Origin: Agrocybe praecox
Taxonomy: Eukaryota > Basidiomycota > Agaricomycetes > Agaricales > Agrocybaceae
NCBI GenBank assembly: GCA_964017145.1
Contig: OZ024850.1
Span: 1,217,618 to 1,281,617, forward strand
Reading direction: 5' to 3'
DNA: 64,000 bases
Shown: in pieces, positions 23,190 through 35,057 of the stretch
Layout of the letters: the number at the start of each line of letters is the position of its first letter
Position numbering within the stretch: the stretch's first letter is position 1
The notes under the pieces: generated by a model
Database searches by the model: none
Seen by the model: the letters and a program-made list of their open reading frames with translations, nothing else
What the model was told of the DNA's origin: nothing
Translations under genes and position numbers: made by a program

Positions 23190-26100
23190 CTATGTGCTGA
23201 AAGTTAGGACGCTTTGTCTGATTTTCACCCTCACGCTTCTGTCGGCTATCCATTCGACACGGACGAGGTCTAAGGTCTGAGCGGTGGACATAATTACTGC
23301 ACGATATGTATAAGCAACAGTATGCATTCAACCTAGGAAATACAAGACGTACCTTCATCGCCGATATTGAAGTTTAATGTTTTGAAGGGTTCAGATCCAC
23401 CATGTCCTTGACGTGGAGGAGCACCAGGGTTGAAGAAGCTGGCAAAACTGGAGCCAACCTTCCATACAAGGACGGCAGAATCTTTCAAAGAGATTGTAAT
23501 AAGTCTCCGACCATCGGGCGAAAAGCTACAAGCCGTTATTTGCTTCTTATGGCCTTCAAGGACATATAAACGAATGGCAGTCTTGAGATCGTACATAATC
23601 ACTGCGCCTTCGTTCGTTCCTACTGCGAGCCTCTGGGTGGACATATGGAAGTCCACAGTAGGAAATGTCTTGACGACAAAGCCGATAATTTCGGTTGCGG
23701 TGTCCAATACTACGTCGCGGTTAGAAGTTGTATTCGGATCCAAAGATTTGACAACAGCCTCCATAAGACGAGGAAGACTCGATTGCAGGATATGAGGACG
23801 CTAGAAGAAGAATCAGCGGCCGTTAAACATTCCAGGTCAGCCTCTTACCTTTCTTATCAAGAATGCCAGCACATGTAGTACGGAGCGCTGATGCTCCGTA
23901 TTCGGCGGCGTCAAGATATCTAGACAGAGTGTGCCGAGGAAAATGGGCATACTGCTTGAAGCAATGGAAAGAATGGCGAGTCTGGCTTGTGCGCTAATGT
24001 TTTGGACTGAAATGCTATCTTTCTTGACAGTGGCTGCCATGTCAAAAAGAGATCGCAGTATATCCATCGCATCTATATAATTTTGCCAGACAGTAAATCC
24101 ACGAGAGCACAAGTCAATTGCGAGTATCCGGTGAACGGATTTCTCGTCGTTAAGGTATAAACTGATTGACTTAGACAAGTCGATGAGGGTGCTAAAAATA
24201 GAATGGTCAGCAGGCGAAACGAAATTTGAGATAGACTCACTTAATGGGCATGAGAGTAAACTTGTGGGAAGCAATGGAGCCACATATGAAAAGCCCAAGA
24301 GCAGCATTCATGCCTGCCTTTTCAACGTCAGGTTGAAGAACCGGAACTAAAATAGAAATATAAGCATTGAATAAAATCTGAAAAAGTAAAAAGCATTATG
24401 ACCAAAGTGTTGCCATTTATCCACGAGCGACATAGCTGTTTCGTCGGACATATTTGTAATACTGGCGTCGAAAAGGGTTCTGATTGGTTGTCGGAGTTCA
24501 TCTGCATCATTCAGGTCAGTGTTAATTGAATAGCAACGAACGCATCATAGGCCTCACTGGATGATTCAAACCACATGCGGCCCAAAAGCTCGAGACTTGG
24601 AGCTTTAAACCGATTGCCGACACATGTCGCTAAGGATGTCGCATAAAAGGATATGACGGTATTAGCGCCTTCCATTAGCTCTGCACTTTCGTTAGCTTCG
24701 TCAAAATATCAAAATAATAGAAAATAAACCTTCGAACAAGCTCATCGCTCGGAGGACAGCAATAATTGCCAACGCTCTACACGCAGAAACATCCGCTGAC
24801 ATGCACCAGACATACTGAGGTTGAGATGGCTTTATCAATGTAGTGGACTTAGGACTGGTCTAACGTTGGCAAATTTTAATGCAGATGGATATTTAGACAT
24901 ACCTGCATAATCCCGTCAAGATAGAGGAAGGGAAAGCACCCAGCTTGCCGTAGCATATTGAGTCTACGTCTTCGTTGAGTCCAGGAGTAAGTAGAGCAGA
25001 GAGGATCAGGCGCAATCTATCGAGGGCCAACAATATTTCCCGAACTTCGTCCCTGCTGGTACTAATCGTTTTTGTGATTGAGATAGCATCGACTATAACA
25101 CGTTCGAGGTTAAGTGACAGGGTAGCGGCTGTTATGCAATAATCATTTGAACAAGCAGTTAAAGGTAGTGCAAGATATTGCGCACCAATATCTTGGCCAT
25201 CAGTTCCTTCGGCTATAGGTGTCCAGACAGTCATTGGGGCACATGCATCCTTATGTAAAACCCTGTATATTTGTGAGCCACCAGACCTATACATGGATGG
25301 AAATACTTGCAACTCGACCCAGCCTCCTTGACCCAACATTTCTAAGACCTTATCCTCTCCAAAAGACCGCCAAAGCTCCTTAGTTTGTGCATCCCATAAG
25401 CGAGCATGATGATCTCCGTATAAAATCATCAAGTTGTTTCCCCCAAGACATATGCGCGTTACGGGTGCAACTGAACCAGGTATTAGATAGCGGCTGTGAT
25501 TCAATCTTCATTAGAAATAAGTATAGATCAACAAAAAAAAACCCTACAAATGAAAGCCATCGATGACAATGACAGCAATTGTACCGTCACGTGCAATGCA
25601 CAATGCACAACCGCGCAGTGGGCCTGTGGTTTCTTTTTCGAACTCAACAACCTTAGCAAGAGGTGTATTAAACACTGTCCAGCACGCGAGAAGTTCGAAT
25701 TTACTAAGAGAAAATCGATGTAAATGCCAAATTTCAGTCTCGAATCGGAAGAGAGGCTTACCTGAAAGACCAGAAAGCTATGGAACCATCATCTCCGCCC
25801 CCCACAATGTACCTTTCTCTCGTTCGGGAATTCTGCACAATATGTAAGGCCAGAACTTTTCCACTGATCGGTGCGTCAGAGGTTTTGATAGGTGATAGGC
25901 TTGAAGTCCCTGTCTTGGTTGCTTTATGGGCCATTTGGGATAGTGAAAAGTTTCGCAAATATCCATCAGCTAATACACACCATTATTAATGATTTGACCT
26001 TAATCGAAAAAACCAAATTTACTCACAATATCCTTGAACTATTAACTCTAGTTCCAGAGGTAAGGTGGATGTAAGGATGGGATATTTCGAGGGAGTTTCG

Positions 26101-28325
26101 GCACTCTGCCAGAGAACCATTGGCGCTGATTTGGCATCCGAGAGGGAACAAGAGAGAATTTGCTGCCGCTTATCCTCCACGAGCTTTGTAACCAAGAGTT
26201 GCCCGTGGCACAACTTCATGGTATCGGACTCGTCGACTGGTATCGATCGAACAAGCTCTGGACTACATATGAAACACATTCAAGTAAATCATCTACTTGT
26301 GAATTTCCACGAATCTGACTTACTGTACATTGAAGGCAAGTGTATTGGGATTGTATGCAACCACTTCCTCGTTGTCTGCATCGACTGTCGTCACTTTATG
26401 CAACTCGGCGCGATCCTATTAGGTTGATAAGACGTTGCTCTGGGAAATCAAGCAACATAAAATACCTCAAAATAAAGGACATATGATTCATGGTCCACCC
26501 ATTCAACATCTTTAATGCCGGTTGCGAGGCTGTGAAATAATGGTTTCATTGATAGCCGTGAATATTCAAACATCTTTTGTGATAGAAAGTGTCATTGGCT
26601 ATTTTCAGCAATCGAGATTACTTAACACCGACTTACACATATCTCCCTGTATGACCATGCTAAGCCATAGAGCTTCCCGTCTGCAGAGTAATATGTTCTT
26701 GAACCAGACATGACCGTATCCGGAAACAAGATTCCCGCATCATGAGGCTCTAATAAAGTAGACTTCCCATGCACAGGACTCTTCTGCCTTTCATCTTCAA
26801 GATGCTCCGTGGACTTGGTTATCATAGACCTAAAGGCATTGGAAAGAGGAAGTGTGGAAAGGTGGAAACCGCTTTCATGTTCGCCGTCTTTGTCTTCGTC
26901 AGGTGTACTTGGTGCCTTTGAGGGAGGCAATGGAGTTCTAAGGATGAAATCCCTCAGTATTAGGTGTCCGTCGTGACTTATGGAATAGAAAGTATAAGAA
27001 CCTGCAGACAAACGCTTCAGATCCATGGGGCGTGGAAGTTGGATGAAAGGACACATACCATCCTCTTCCTCGTACACGCCGTTCCCTTTAGCAGGGCCAT
27101 GCATATCAATTTGACAAAGTACATCGAGCCTCATTTCAGAGGGCGTTGAAACCAGCTCCAAGATGACACAGCGAGAAGTATTGGGAGACGCTTCATCGCT
27201 ATCAAGTGTAAGTGCAGACAGTAGACTGTCATTGGCAGCTGTAGCCACCAGAATGATGGTCTGGGTTGCAGTTGAATTTGAAGCAACAAAAGAAATTACA
27301 TTTTCCACATACCTCTTCGATGTACGATATTGATAAACTGGACCAAGTCCATATGTCTTGGGGTTTAGGACGTTCATTTCCCATTGTAGGCGAGCTCTTA
27401 TATTCGTCTTCGCCAAGTTTGAAGGAGGCCAAGCACGATCCGTCGTCTAAGGAGAAAATAAACAGATCACTATACCCAAGGGTCAGATAATTAATCTGTT
27501 CACAATTCGAACGACTTACCCTGACGCTTGTAGAACGGCAAAGTGCTGTGCGTGGTTAAGGAATTGAATGGACGTCACAGAGTGACCGGGGCCCAAAGAT
27601 GTAGGAACGATATGGTAGTGTAGTGCCCATTGGTAAAGATGGGTTAAGGTCGAACCGATAGGTGAAGCTGGAGCCGAGAATGGCGGTGGCGTAGGTGCAC
27701 GAGAGTTCGTCGCTGACAACAACGACCTCGGAGCACCACTTTTCCTTTTGGAAGTTGGGACTGCTTCATTGATTGAGGATGGAATGGACTTAGGTGTTTT
27801 ATCTCTCTCGGAGCCAGTCTCCGAAGGAGATGGTCTTTCTCGAGGATTCTTGCCCTTCAAAATATCCTTTAGTTTGTCCGGTTCATCTTCGAAGTCCACG
27901 AAATTCTTTGGCGCCTCAACTTGCTCCGTGTTCAAACCTGAGACTACACGGGGTCTTGCTGTCACGTTAAATGTTGGAGAGAGAATGGAATGGGCGTTTG
28001 TAGGTGACGCAGACCCTGAGCGAGAATGAGTTAACTTGGGTGGCCGGGGCTTGCTTCTTGGCTTCGAAGGTAAAGGGATCGCTGCAGTGGTTGAAGCCTC
28101 GATGCGATGAAGAACGTAAACCGTGCCATCTTGACAGCCTATGACAATGCCCTGCACTTCTGAGCCTAGGCTACCCCAATATTCTAAGACCGATGGTTTC
28201 GAGTTAACAAGGCTTGTCTCTAGAATATCGTTTGCATCGCGGCTGTCCGCATCTTCATTGCCTAAGCATGAGATAGTTGGGAAAGTCAGAGGAATTTTAA
28301 AGTCGGGCGTGGTTCGTCTATCCAT
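23190..28325 (-). CDS. large WD40-repeat protein, WDR7 / rabconnectin-3 beta-like
   Basis: The start at 28325 gives MDRRTTPDFKIPLTFPT, then a WD-type blade (GSEVQGIVIGCQDGTVYVLH) interrupted by a long Ser/Pro-rich, low-complexity insertion. Further exons give WD-like stretches: DGSCLASFKLGEDEYKSS, TYYSADGKLYGLAWSY, LGGNNLMILYGDHHARLWDA. Near the C terminus sits the diagnostic block FHMSTQRLAVGTNEGAVIMY, ITACSFSPDGRRLITISLKD, VLVWKVGSS, close in pattern to WDR7. The last exon (VIMSTAQTLDLVRVEWI through TFST) ends at the TAG at 23190-23192. With many introns of about 55 nt the product is about 1,300-1,400 residues, and an alpha-helical middle separates N- and C-terminal repeats. In animals the homologue partners DMXL proteins in V-ATPase assembly (RAVE/rabconnectin); that role here is inference. 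Not every internal junction was checked. Confidence 0.8.
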
Positions 28326-28647
28326 GAGGTACCGCTAAATGATTCAATTCTCAGCACATCGCTCCAATACAGGTACGAGTCGCTAAAGATAATTGCAAGA
28401 GCCAATAGGGACCTCCAAGGATCTCTTGTGATATGTTTCGAGGTTCCACAGTAGATGGATCGTAGAAGGGTTTAGTTCAGAGAATAGTTGATAACTGATT
28501 CCCGATACTAGTTCGACAAGAGTCGGTGCTGAAGTTGAAGCGCTGACTCCTGAGTGTAGTGAATTCTGGACTGGCGCGACGAGTCAAGTCACGGGGACAG
28601 CCTAGCACAACTCATCGTGTGACCGGAGTGACCGGGTCACATTCATG
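28326..28647. other. promoter region of the WDR7-like gene and tRNA upstream
   Basis: Short intergenic space between the minus-strand WD40 gene start and the tRNA. Nothing specific recognised. Confidence 0.45.
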
Positions 28648-28763
28648 GCCCGCCTAGCTCAATCGGATAGAGCGTCAGACTTTTACGAAAGTTCAAGGGT
28701 CCAATCATTCGAAATTCGGAAAATGGAATCTGAAGGCTGCGAGTTCGACCCTCGCGGTGGGCT
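28648..28763 (+). tRNA. tRNA-Lys (anticodon UUU) with a 42-nt intron
   Basis: The acceptor arm GCCCGCC pairs with GGTGGGC (one G-U), with discriminator T at 28763. The D arm is AGCTCAATCGGATAGAGC, the T arm GCGAGTTCGACCCTCGC. The anticodon stem TCAGA/TCTGA encloses loop C-T-TTT-A plus A once 28686-28727 is removed. The intron lies one base 3' of the anticodon, the standard place for nuclear tRNA introns. Anticodon at 28682-28684. The spliced molecule is 74 nt without CCA. Confidence 0.93.
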
Positions 28764-29023
28764 AATATGTTAACCTTTTTGCATTTTACACCGTTTGTTT
28801 CTAAGTATCTTTTAGGCGACGGAGTCACGGAGAGCCTGAAATCTTATCCGGTTATATGTTCGGCAATCATTTTGCGGCTGTGCCACTTGAAAGCCGGAAA
28901 AGTGACCGGTTTACTTGGGTTTAACACACAAATCATCGTTTATTTTCTGGTTTTTATTTTCTTGGGTTTGGCGACACCCAGTCAACATCCACCTCTCAGC
29001 GCATCCCCCCAGAAATGACTACG

Positions 29024-29411
29024 TCAATCAGCCATTTTTACCGAAACTCGAAATTCATTGCCTGATGTCCAGGTTTCTTGGATTACTGTGAGACTCTGAG
29101 AATGTTCAGAGTACGATATTTTGGCGATAGTCGTCCCTTCGCAGACGATCAAAACGTCGTGGTTGAAATCCATCTTTACACCATAGGTATTACCAGCAGC
29201 GATGCTGCTGGTCTCCGATCCGACGACTATGTCGTACTGGTGCGCTGAGAGGTTAGATATTTCAATTTCTTTGAAATGAGCCCTTGGAGCACATTAAGAG
29301 ATGCATTCAACTTCCCTCCAACTAGTAATTAACACTTACTTGGACATGATCTTGATTGGGTGTTTATGAGAAAGTAATATGGCCAGTGCCTCAACCCCAG
29401 GTTCCAATGTT
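29024..29411 (-). CDS. hypothetical protein, 3' exons of a gene with unresolved start
   Basis: Two exons join cleanly. Exon 29340-29411 encodes TLEPGVEALAILLSHKHPIK and splices in phase (TCCAA then GTAAGTG; CCAAG then GGCT) to exon 29024-29282. That exon contains HFKEIEISNLSAHQYDIVVG, TSSIAAGNTYGVKMDFNHDV, LIVCEGTTIAKISYSEHSQS and ends KMAD before TGA. The composition and splicing look like a real gene of at least 110 codons. An upstream exon around 29484-29510 (VDSIASYPA) may join to it, but no convincing start codon was found, so the gene may be 5'-truncated. No family recognised. It lies downstream of DcpS on the same strand. Confidence 0.5.
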
Positions 29412-29831
29412 CTGGGTAACAGGCTAATTCATTTCTAGTAAAGTACTAAGAGTATGACACTGACCAGTGTACGCAGGATATGAAGCAATGGAGTCCACTG
29501 AAGACTAGTGATATAACGAAAGATATAACGAAACAAGGTCTTGGGTCGTCTAATGTCGAGTCATAGCACGAAATGTAATTATCACCTATCGCCTGCACAT
29601 GACCTTTGATAGATATCTTTCAAAAGTATATGTGGAACCGAAGAACAAAATCAATTGCTATTGATAATGTTCTCGGTCTGGTGAAAGGTCGCCGACCCAA
29701 TATCAGCCCGATCGACCGTGTAAACTAACATACACATCTTGAATTTCGCATCTTGGAAGAAAAGATTTTAGTACTAAACAAGTACTAAACAGCATGGTAT
29801 CTGTTTCTCGTCTGAAGTCAAAATGAACTGA

Positions 29832-31046
29832 TCACTGATTTTGCTTCAGAGCTTCGAAGAGACCATGTCGTTCGCCTAATCCGTAAGTCAGCGTCCTTCG
29901 TTCAAAAATTCCAGGCCCATCCTCTGGATCAAGCTGTAACTGTCGAAAGGTTAGCGAGAAATTTTATATTAAAAGACGCCCAGTAAACTCACCAAAGAGA
30001 TTATATCATCTAGAAGGTGTGCCTGACCGACCGCCATGCCTAAAATGTTACCTTGATAGTTTGCATTTACCATGTGTACATGAAAATGGTCTGCGAAATG
30101 TTAGGAGGCCCGTTGTAGTAAAATGTGCGACATGACAAGAAGGACTCACAGTAGCTAGGTTGATAGTGAACGTACATTCGCATTGATCCATTACCCAAGC
30201 CCCATTTCTCGCTGACTATGCGATTGACCTCTCGCTGGATAGATTTCAGCATGCCGATGTGCTGTCTACGTAGATCTCGTAGACTACGAAGAGACCTATT
30301 CTGTACAATCGCCAACAAATATAGTGAGGTCACAGTTTTGAGGTCCCATTTCATATCGGGTAGGATGAGGAAGTCAGGACAGGAGTACAAGATTTTGTGT
30401 TGTTCAGATATGCCAGTCAGAATATTCTCGACCCTAGAAGCACAATGATAAATGTATTGCAAAGATATAGTGAGCACCGTACCATTGAGTTCGATCTGGT
30501 GGAAAGGCTGCAATATACGGCTTCACGATTCTCTCGTATAACTCTGGGGTTTCGTGTACAAGAACGTGCTCCTGCTTCGAATACTGTGAATAGTACGCAA
30601 GAAATTAAAGTCGAAAGTCTTCAGATGTGATCATATCGAGATCTACCTTATTTATATGTGTTTCTGTGGCCGGACAGACGATGTTGATTTTTACGTCTCC
30701 AGATCTATCGTCTGCCAGCCATGCAAAGAGCCAAGTGTACTGTGATATTATACTGGTAAGCATCGGAGATTCAGCAACTGAACAAATGGCATACAATGTC
30801 AGTACTCTGTTCGAGTTTTATCCTAGACAGTATTCCTGACTGTCCAAAAAGACGTATGCCTTCATCGGCACTGAGCGTAGTCTTCTCAATTCGCACAACT
30901 GCTTGGACTCTCTCTTCAGCATTGTCAGGGACAGGAAATGTTCCTAAGAGGATTAAAGAGTGAGTAAAAGGATCTTCATCGAGTATTCTCTCAAACGAGA
31001 ACCGATTAAGTGCGTTCAAAGACTTTGGAGCGGCAGGGTGGGACAT
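29832..31046 (-). CDS. DCPS: scavenger mRNA decapping enzyme DcpS (HIT family)
   Basis: Hydrolyses the m7G cap left on short RNA fragments after 3'-5' decay. The start at 31046 gives MSHPAAPKSLNALNRFSFER, then NAEERVQAVVRIEKTTL in the N-terminal swapped domain. Further exons give DFLILPDMKWDLKTVTSLYL, RSLRSLRDLRRQHIGMLKSI and SEKWGLGNGSMRMYVHYQPS. The catalytic histidine triad follows as YYHFHVHMVNANYQGN, formed across an intron (TACT then GTGAGTCC). The end reads MAVGQAHLLDDIISL, then LDPEDGPGIFERRTLTYGLG and ALKQNQ before TGA at 29832-29834. All family landmarks are present in order, about 320 residues. It starts divergently from the conserved gene at 31454. Confidence 0.95.
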
Positions 31047-31453
31047 AGATGAGCGTTAAGGGGGAGTGAGATGCTACTAAGCGCGCGTGAATATTTGAAT
31101 GCCGATCGACTGTGAGAAATTTGAATTTATGTTGCAGCACGTGCAGGAGTTCCTAGGCTTGTTACTTTAAACCGTCATGGCACTACTCCACATTCACCTT
31201 GTCAGTCCCCTAGTTGGTATGCTCGGAGATCTGAATTTATGAAAACACTGTCGGTATTCAGCACGAGCTGACATGGTTTCCACTGTGGGACATGGTGGGA
31301 ATTCCCGAAAAGGGACGAAGGCAATCTCAAACGACGAACACCCCACAGGCAGTTCCACTATCATGACGTCAACCAAGTTCCAATATACAAAGGAGGACCC
31401 CCCACAGCGCCTTTTCATTCCTGTAAATTCATCTCTTAAACTCATAAACAGCA
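31047..31453. other. divergent promoter region DcpS / 31454 gene
   Basis: About 400 bp between the two divergent start codons. No supported motif beyond general promoter position. Confidence 0.5.
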
Positions 31454-32863
31454 ATGGTCACCACGAGAAGACAAGCTGCGATCGCAGAAGGCAAAATATC
31501 TCCCGCGAGAGACGCCAGTAAAGTGAAAAAGGAACATACGTCGCGGAATGCTGAGGAGCCAAAGGATTCTCACAAGAGAAGCCACGAAAACTTCGAGCAG
31601 GATGATAAAGGACCGGATGAAAAAGAGAGTCATAAAGCGACCAAGAAAAAAGTTAAGGTGGACCCAGACAATCAACAAAAGGCTGATAGATATCAAGTCG
31701 GTGGGTTAATTTGATCTCTGAAGCTCCTCAGTCGACTGATATCGCGTACAGGCACTATCGAAAGAGGTCACATTTACTTTTTCTATCGACCACGGGTACA
31801 GGTGGATAAAGTTGAATCAATCAATGATATTCGTAACTTCCACATTCTGCTCGTTCCTCGTCCCCCAGAATTTGCCGCGGGCACCGATCAATCTCCAAAT
31901 TCAACTAAGAAAGTGGACCCTGAACAGTTGGAACAAGCTGAACAAAAGGTTCTCACTCCAGGGGCTGATGCTGTTCCAGCACCGGACGGCTCAACTTCGA
32001 CTAAGAAGAAGTACAGGTTGATCACCGTCGGAAAAAAGAAATTGCCTGATCCCGAAGGTCACCAAGAAGGCAGTCGTCGAAAGGAGATTTTCTTTGCCAC
32101 CGTCACTGCAGCAGACGACGACTTGGACTCGCTTGAAAAAGGTTTGGGTGATAAAACGTATCAAACCAAGACTCGAGGTTTGCATTCATCATTTTCTCTC
32201 TCGAAAGAATCTGAAGAACGGTTCATAGGGGAGCGACATGAAGGTCCTGCACGGCTGGTGGCCCGTGGTGGATACGCAATTGTAAACTCTGACGCAAGGA
32301 CCCCATCGGCACGGGAGACGCACTTGGGTTATCACGTCTCTCACCCCCCTCCAGCTGAACTCGGTGATGTGCAGAAGTCGTTGGGAATCTATTCCGCTTC
32401 TTCCTTCGTTTTGCAAGTCAAGAACCCTCAAGCACCAGCGAATGGACCACAACAAGCTCATTCTAAAGGCGCGGAATATCCTGAATGGATTATGCGCGAC
32501 ATTTTCGGTGCACAGTCAGACGGCCATCAGACCCATACCAAAGGTCGAGAGTCATATGGATTAAGGTTCGCTAGTTGCGAGACTCCAGAATTACTGGATT
32601 ATAAAGGCGCGGACTTGTTATTGATTGCCGCGAGAGATGGCGAAGAAGGATTAGAGACGAGCCTGGGTGATGGCAGAGGCAATGGTGAGAACACACCCCA
32701 CTCCACGAGTTATGTTACACATTAAATCTCAATTTTACGTGTCGCAGCCCTTTCAGATGCCGAAAAGAAAGAAACGCGAAAATCTGTTGAGAACGTGTTC
32801 AAGGAACTCAATCTAGACTTGGAAAAATTCCCTATCGAATCGCTGGAAGGGAGTTGGATTTGA
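31454..32863 (+). CDS. conserved fungal protein with HIYFFYRPRV-type core, probably nuclear
   Basis: The start at 31454 encodes a charged leader (MVTTRRQAAIAEGK) with basic patches such as ATKKKVKVDPD that resemble nuclear signals. After one intron (TCG then GTGGGTT; GTACAG) comes the core GTIERGHIYFFYRPRVQVDK, NDIRNFHILLVPRPPE, KKKYRLITVGKKKLPDP and EIFFATVTAADDDLDSLEKG. Then follow RLVARGGYAIVN, ETHLGYHVSHPP and SFVLQVKNPQ. A second intron leads to LSDAEKKETRKSVENVFKEL and ESLEGSWI before TGA at 32861-32863. About 420 residues. Ascomycete proteins with this core are sometimes labelled BTB domain transcription factor, but no BTB fold is visible here, so that name is not adopted. Molecular role unknown. 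Confidence 0.85.
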
Positions 32864-33090
32864 TATTTGTTTACATACTAATTCAATCTCATTTAATACA
32901 ATCTCACGTAGCTTGTTGTATTATAAATATAACAAAATTATCTCTTTTTCTTAACTGGAATGGGAGCTATAAAGTCCTGCGCGGCGCGCGCGCCACCAAA
33001 ATTATATGTGACGCAAAATCGCGTTACGTCACCAAAAACGACGCGTTCACCACGTCACACCATTAGGTTCTTCAAGTTCCTACCGCGAAC

Positions 33091-34895
33091 ATGGGTATCA
33101 AAGGTCTGACTGCTTTGCTCTCTCAACATGCCCCAAACTCCATCAAAGAACATGACATCAAAACTCTCTTTGGCCGAAAAGTGGCCATCGACGCGTCTAT
33201 GTCGATCTACCAGTTTCTCATAGCTGTGCGCCAAAAAGACGGAGAAATGTTGCAGAACGACGCTGGCGAAACTACGAGTCATCTAATGGGATTCTTCTAT
33301 CGCACGATTAGAATTGTCGAGAATGGCATCAAACCAGCCTATATTTTCGATGGAAAACCTCCGGAAATGAAGAAGGGTGTTGTAAGTCCCATTTGGCGCT
33401 CTGGTCATGTCGATGCACTTGACTAAGGATTACCGTGTCATCCGTATAGCTATCTAAACGGTTTGAAAAACGCGAAGAAGCAAAAGCAGAAGGAGAAGAA
33501 GCTAAAGAAGTGGGAACAGCTGAAGACATGGATAGATTTTCGCGAAGGACGGTAAAGGTCACCCGCGAACATAACGAAGAGTGCCGGCGTCTTCTTAAGT
33601 TGATGGGTATACCGGTAGTAGTGGTATGTGCTTCTGACTTTAATGCCTGACGGTCTCCGTGCTGACATAATGGATAGGCGCCTTCAGAGGCGGAAGCTCA
33701 GTGTGCAGAATTGGCGCGGGGAGGCAAGGTACGCCTACTTGTTAATGTGTTCTCGATGTTACTGCAAAACGAACATGGCTATTAGGTATATGCAGCAGGC
33801 TCAGAAGATATGGATACCTTAACCTTCAACGCGCCTATCCTGTTCCGTCATCTTACGTTCTCGGAGGCAAAGAAAGCGCCCATCAGTGAAATTAATCTTC
33901 AAGCAGCCCTCGACGGTCTCCAAATGAATAGAAGTCAAGTGAGTACTTTGTTTTTCTCGCATTTCAGTCAGAATAACTTGAACTTCGTAGTTTATCGACC
34001 TGTGCATCCTTCTGGGTTGCGATTATCTTGAACCCATCAAAGGCGTAGGCCCAAAGTCAGCGTTCAAATTGATCAAAGAACATGGTTCCCTCAAAGCTGT
34101 TCTGAAACACTTAAGAGAAAAGTAAGCGCTACTTTCTTCTATATGGGCTCGCATCTTATATCGCTTTCAGGTCACAAAGTAAAAAGGTGGCTGAGTCGGA
34201 GGATGAAGAGGTCTCTGAGGTTGAAGAACCTGCACCGACGTCCGATGTAGAATTGCCAGACCCTGAAGATGAAGATGAGGATGAGGATGACGCCCCAAAG
34301 AAGAAATCTAGTGCAAAGGCTAAAGCACCTGCAACAAAGGGCAAAGGGAAAGGAAAGGGGAAAGGAAAGGGTGGCATCGTGGTGCCGGATGAATGGCTAT
34401 GGGAGGATGCCAAGAAAATATTCGAGCACCCGGATGTCTTGCCCGCTGACGAAGTTGAGGTATGTCTTCTTCCTTGGTCCCGTATCGTATTTTTCTAACG
34501 ATGTTGGGCACTAGTTGGAGTGGGCCAATCCTGACGTTGATGGTCTCGTCCAATTCTTAGTGACTGAAAAAGGTTTCAAGTAAGTTGAACGGTTCTCCTC
34601 TCAAAAAGGCCTTCTAACAAAGTCATGCAGTGAGGACCGTGTTCGCAAAGGTGCCGAAAAACTGCAGAAGTTCCTGAATACCAAACAACAAGGACGTTTG
34701 GATGGGTTCTTTACCGTTAAGCCTAAGGATAAGGCACCTCCGGCCAAAGGCAAGGATAAGGGTAAAGCTGACGCCAAAGGCAAGGGGGCAAAGCGGAAGG
34801 TCAGCCTTATATTATATCGCATTTCACATCGTTAACAATTTCAGCAGGGCGATGATAAGTCGGAGAGTAGTAGCAAAAAGCCACGGAAAAAATGA
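33091..34895 (+). CDS. FEN1: flap endonuclease 1 (FEN1/Rad27)
   Basis: Removes 5' flaps during Okazaki fragment maturation and long-patch repair. It begins [20 protein letters not shown], with [16 protein letters not shown] and [15 protein letters not shown] (metal-binding aspartates). Then come [20 protein letters not shown] and SEDMDTLTF, holding the catalytic acidic cluster, and [20 protein letters not shown], the last active-site Asp and H3TH motif. The C terminus carries QGRLDGFF, a PCNA-binding box, and a Lys-rich tail to TGA at 34893-34895. Between the H3TH segment and [18 protein letters not shown] there is a low-complexity insertion of about 65 residues, first acidic then a GK repeat. 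All introns join in phase and the gene appears intact, about 460 residues. Confidence 0.97.
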
Positions 34896-35057
34896 ATCAT
34901 CTTGCGTCATTTTGACTTCATGTTTGGTTTTATTTTCTTGTGTTGTATGTGTTGTATTTTTAACCTTATTTTACATTTGCTTTCGACCTGTTTTCAATAC
35001 CCATCCTGACACTGCATATCATTCATTGCGATGCGACATGGTCTTCGCCCCTTTACT

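Noticed and set aside
27748..28029. Plus-strand frame opposite the WDR7-like gene
   Set aside because: Antisense shadow of the low-complexity insertion of the real gene.
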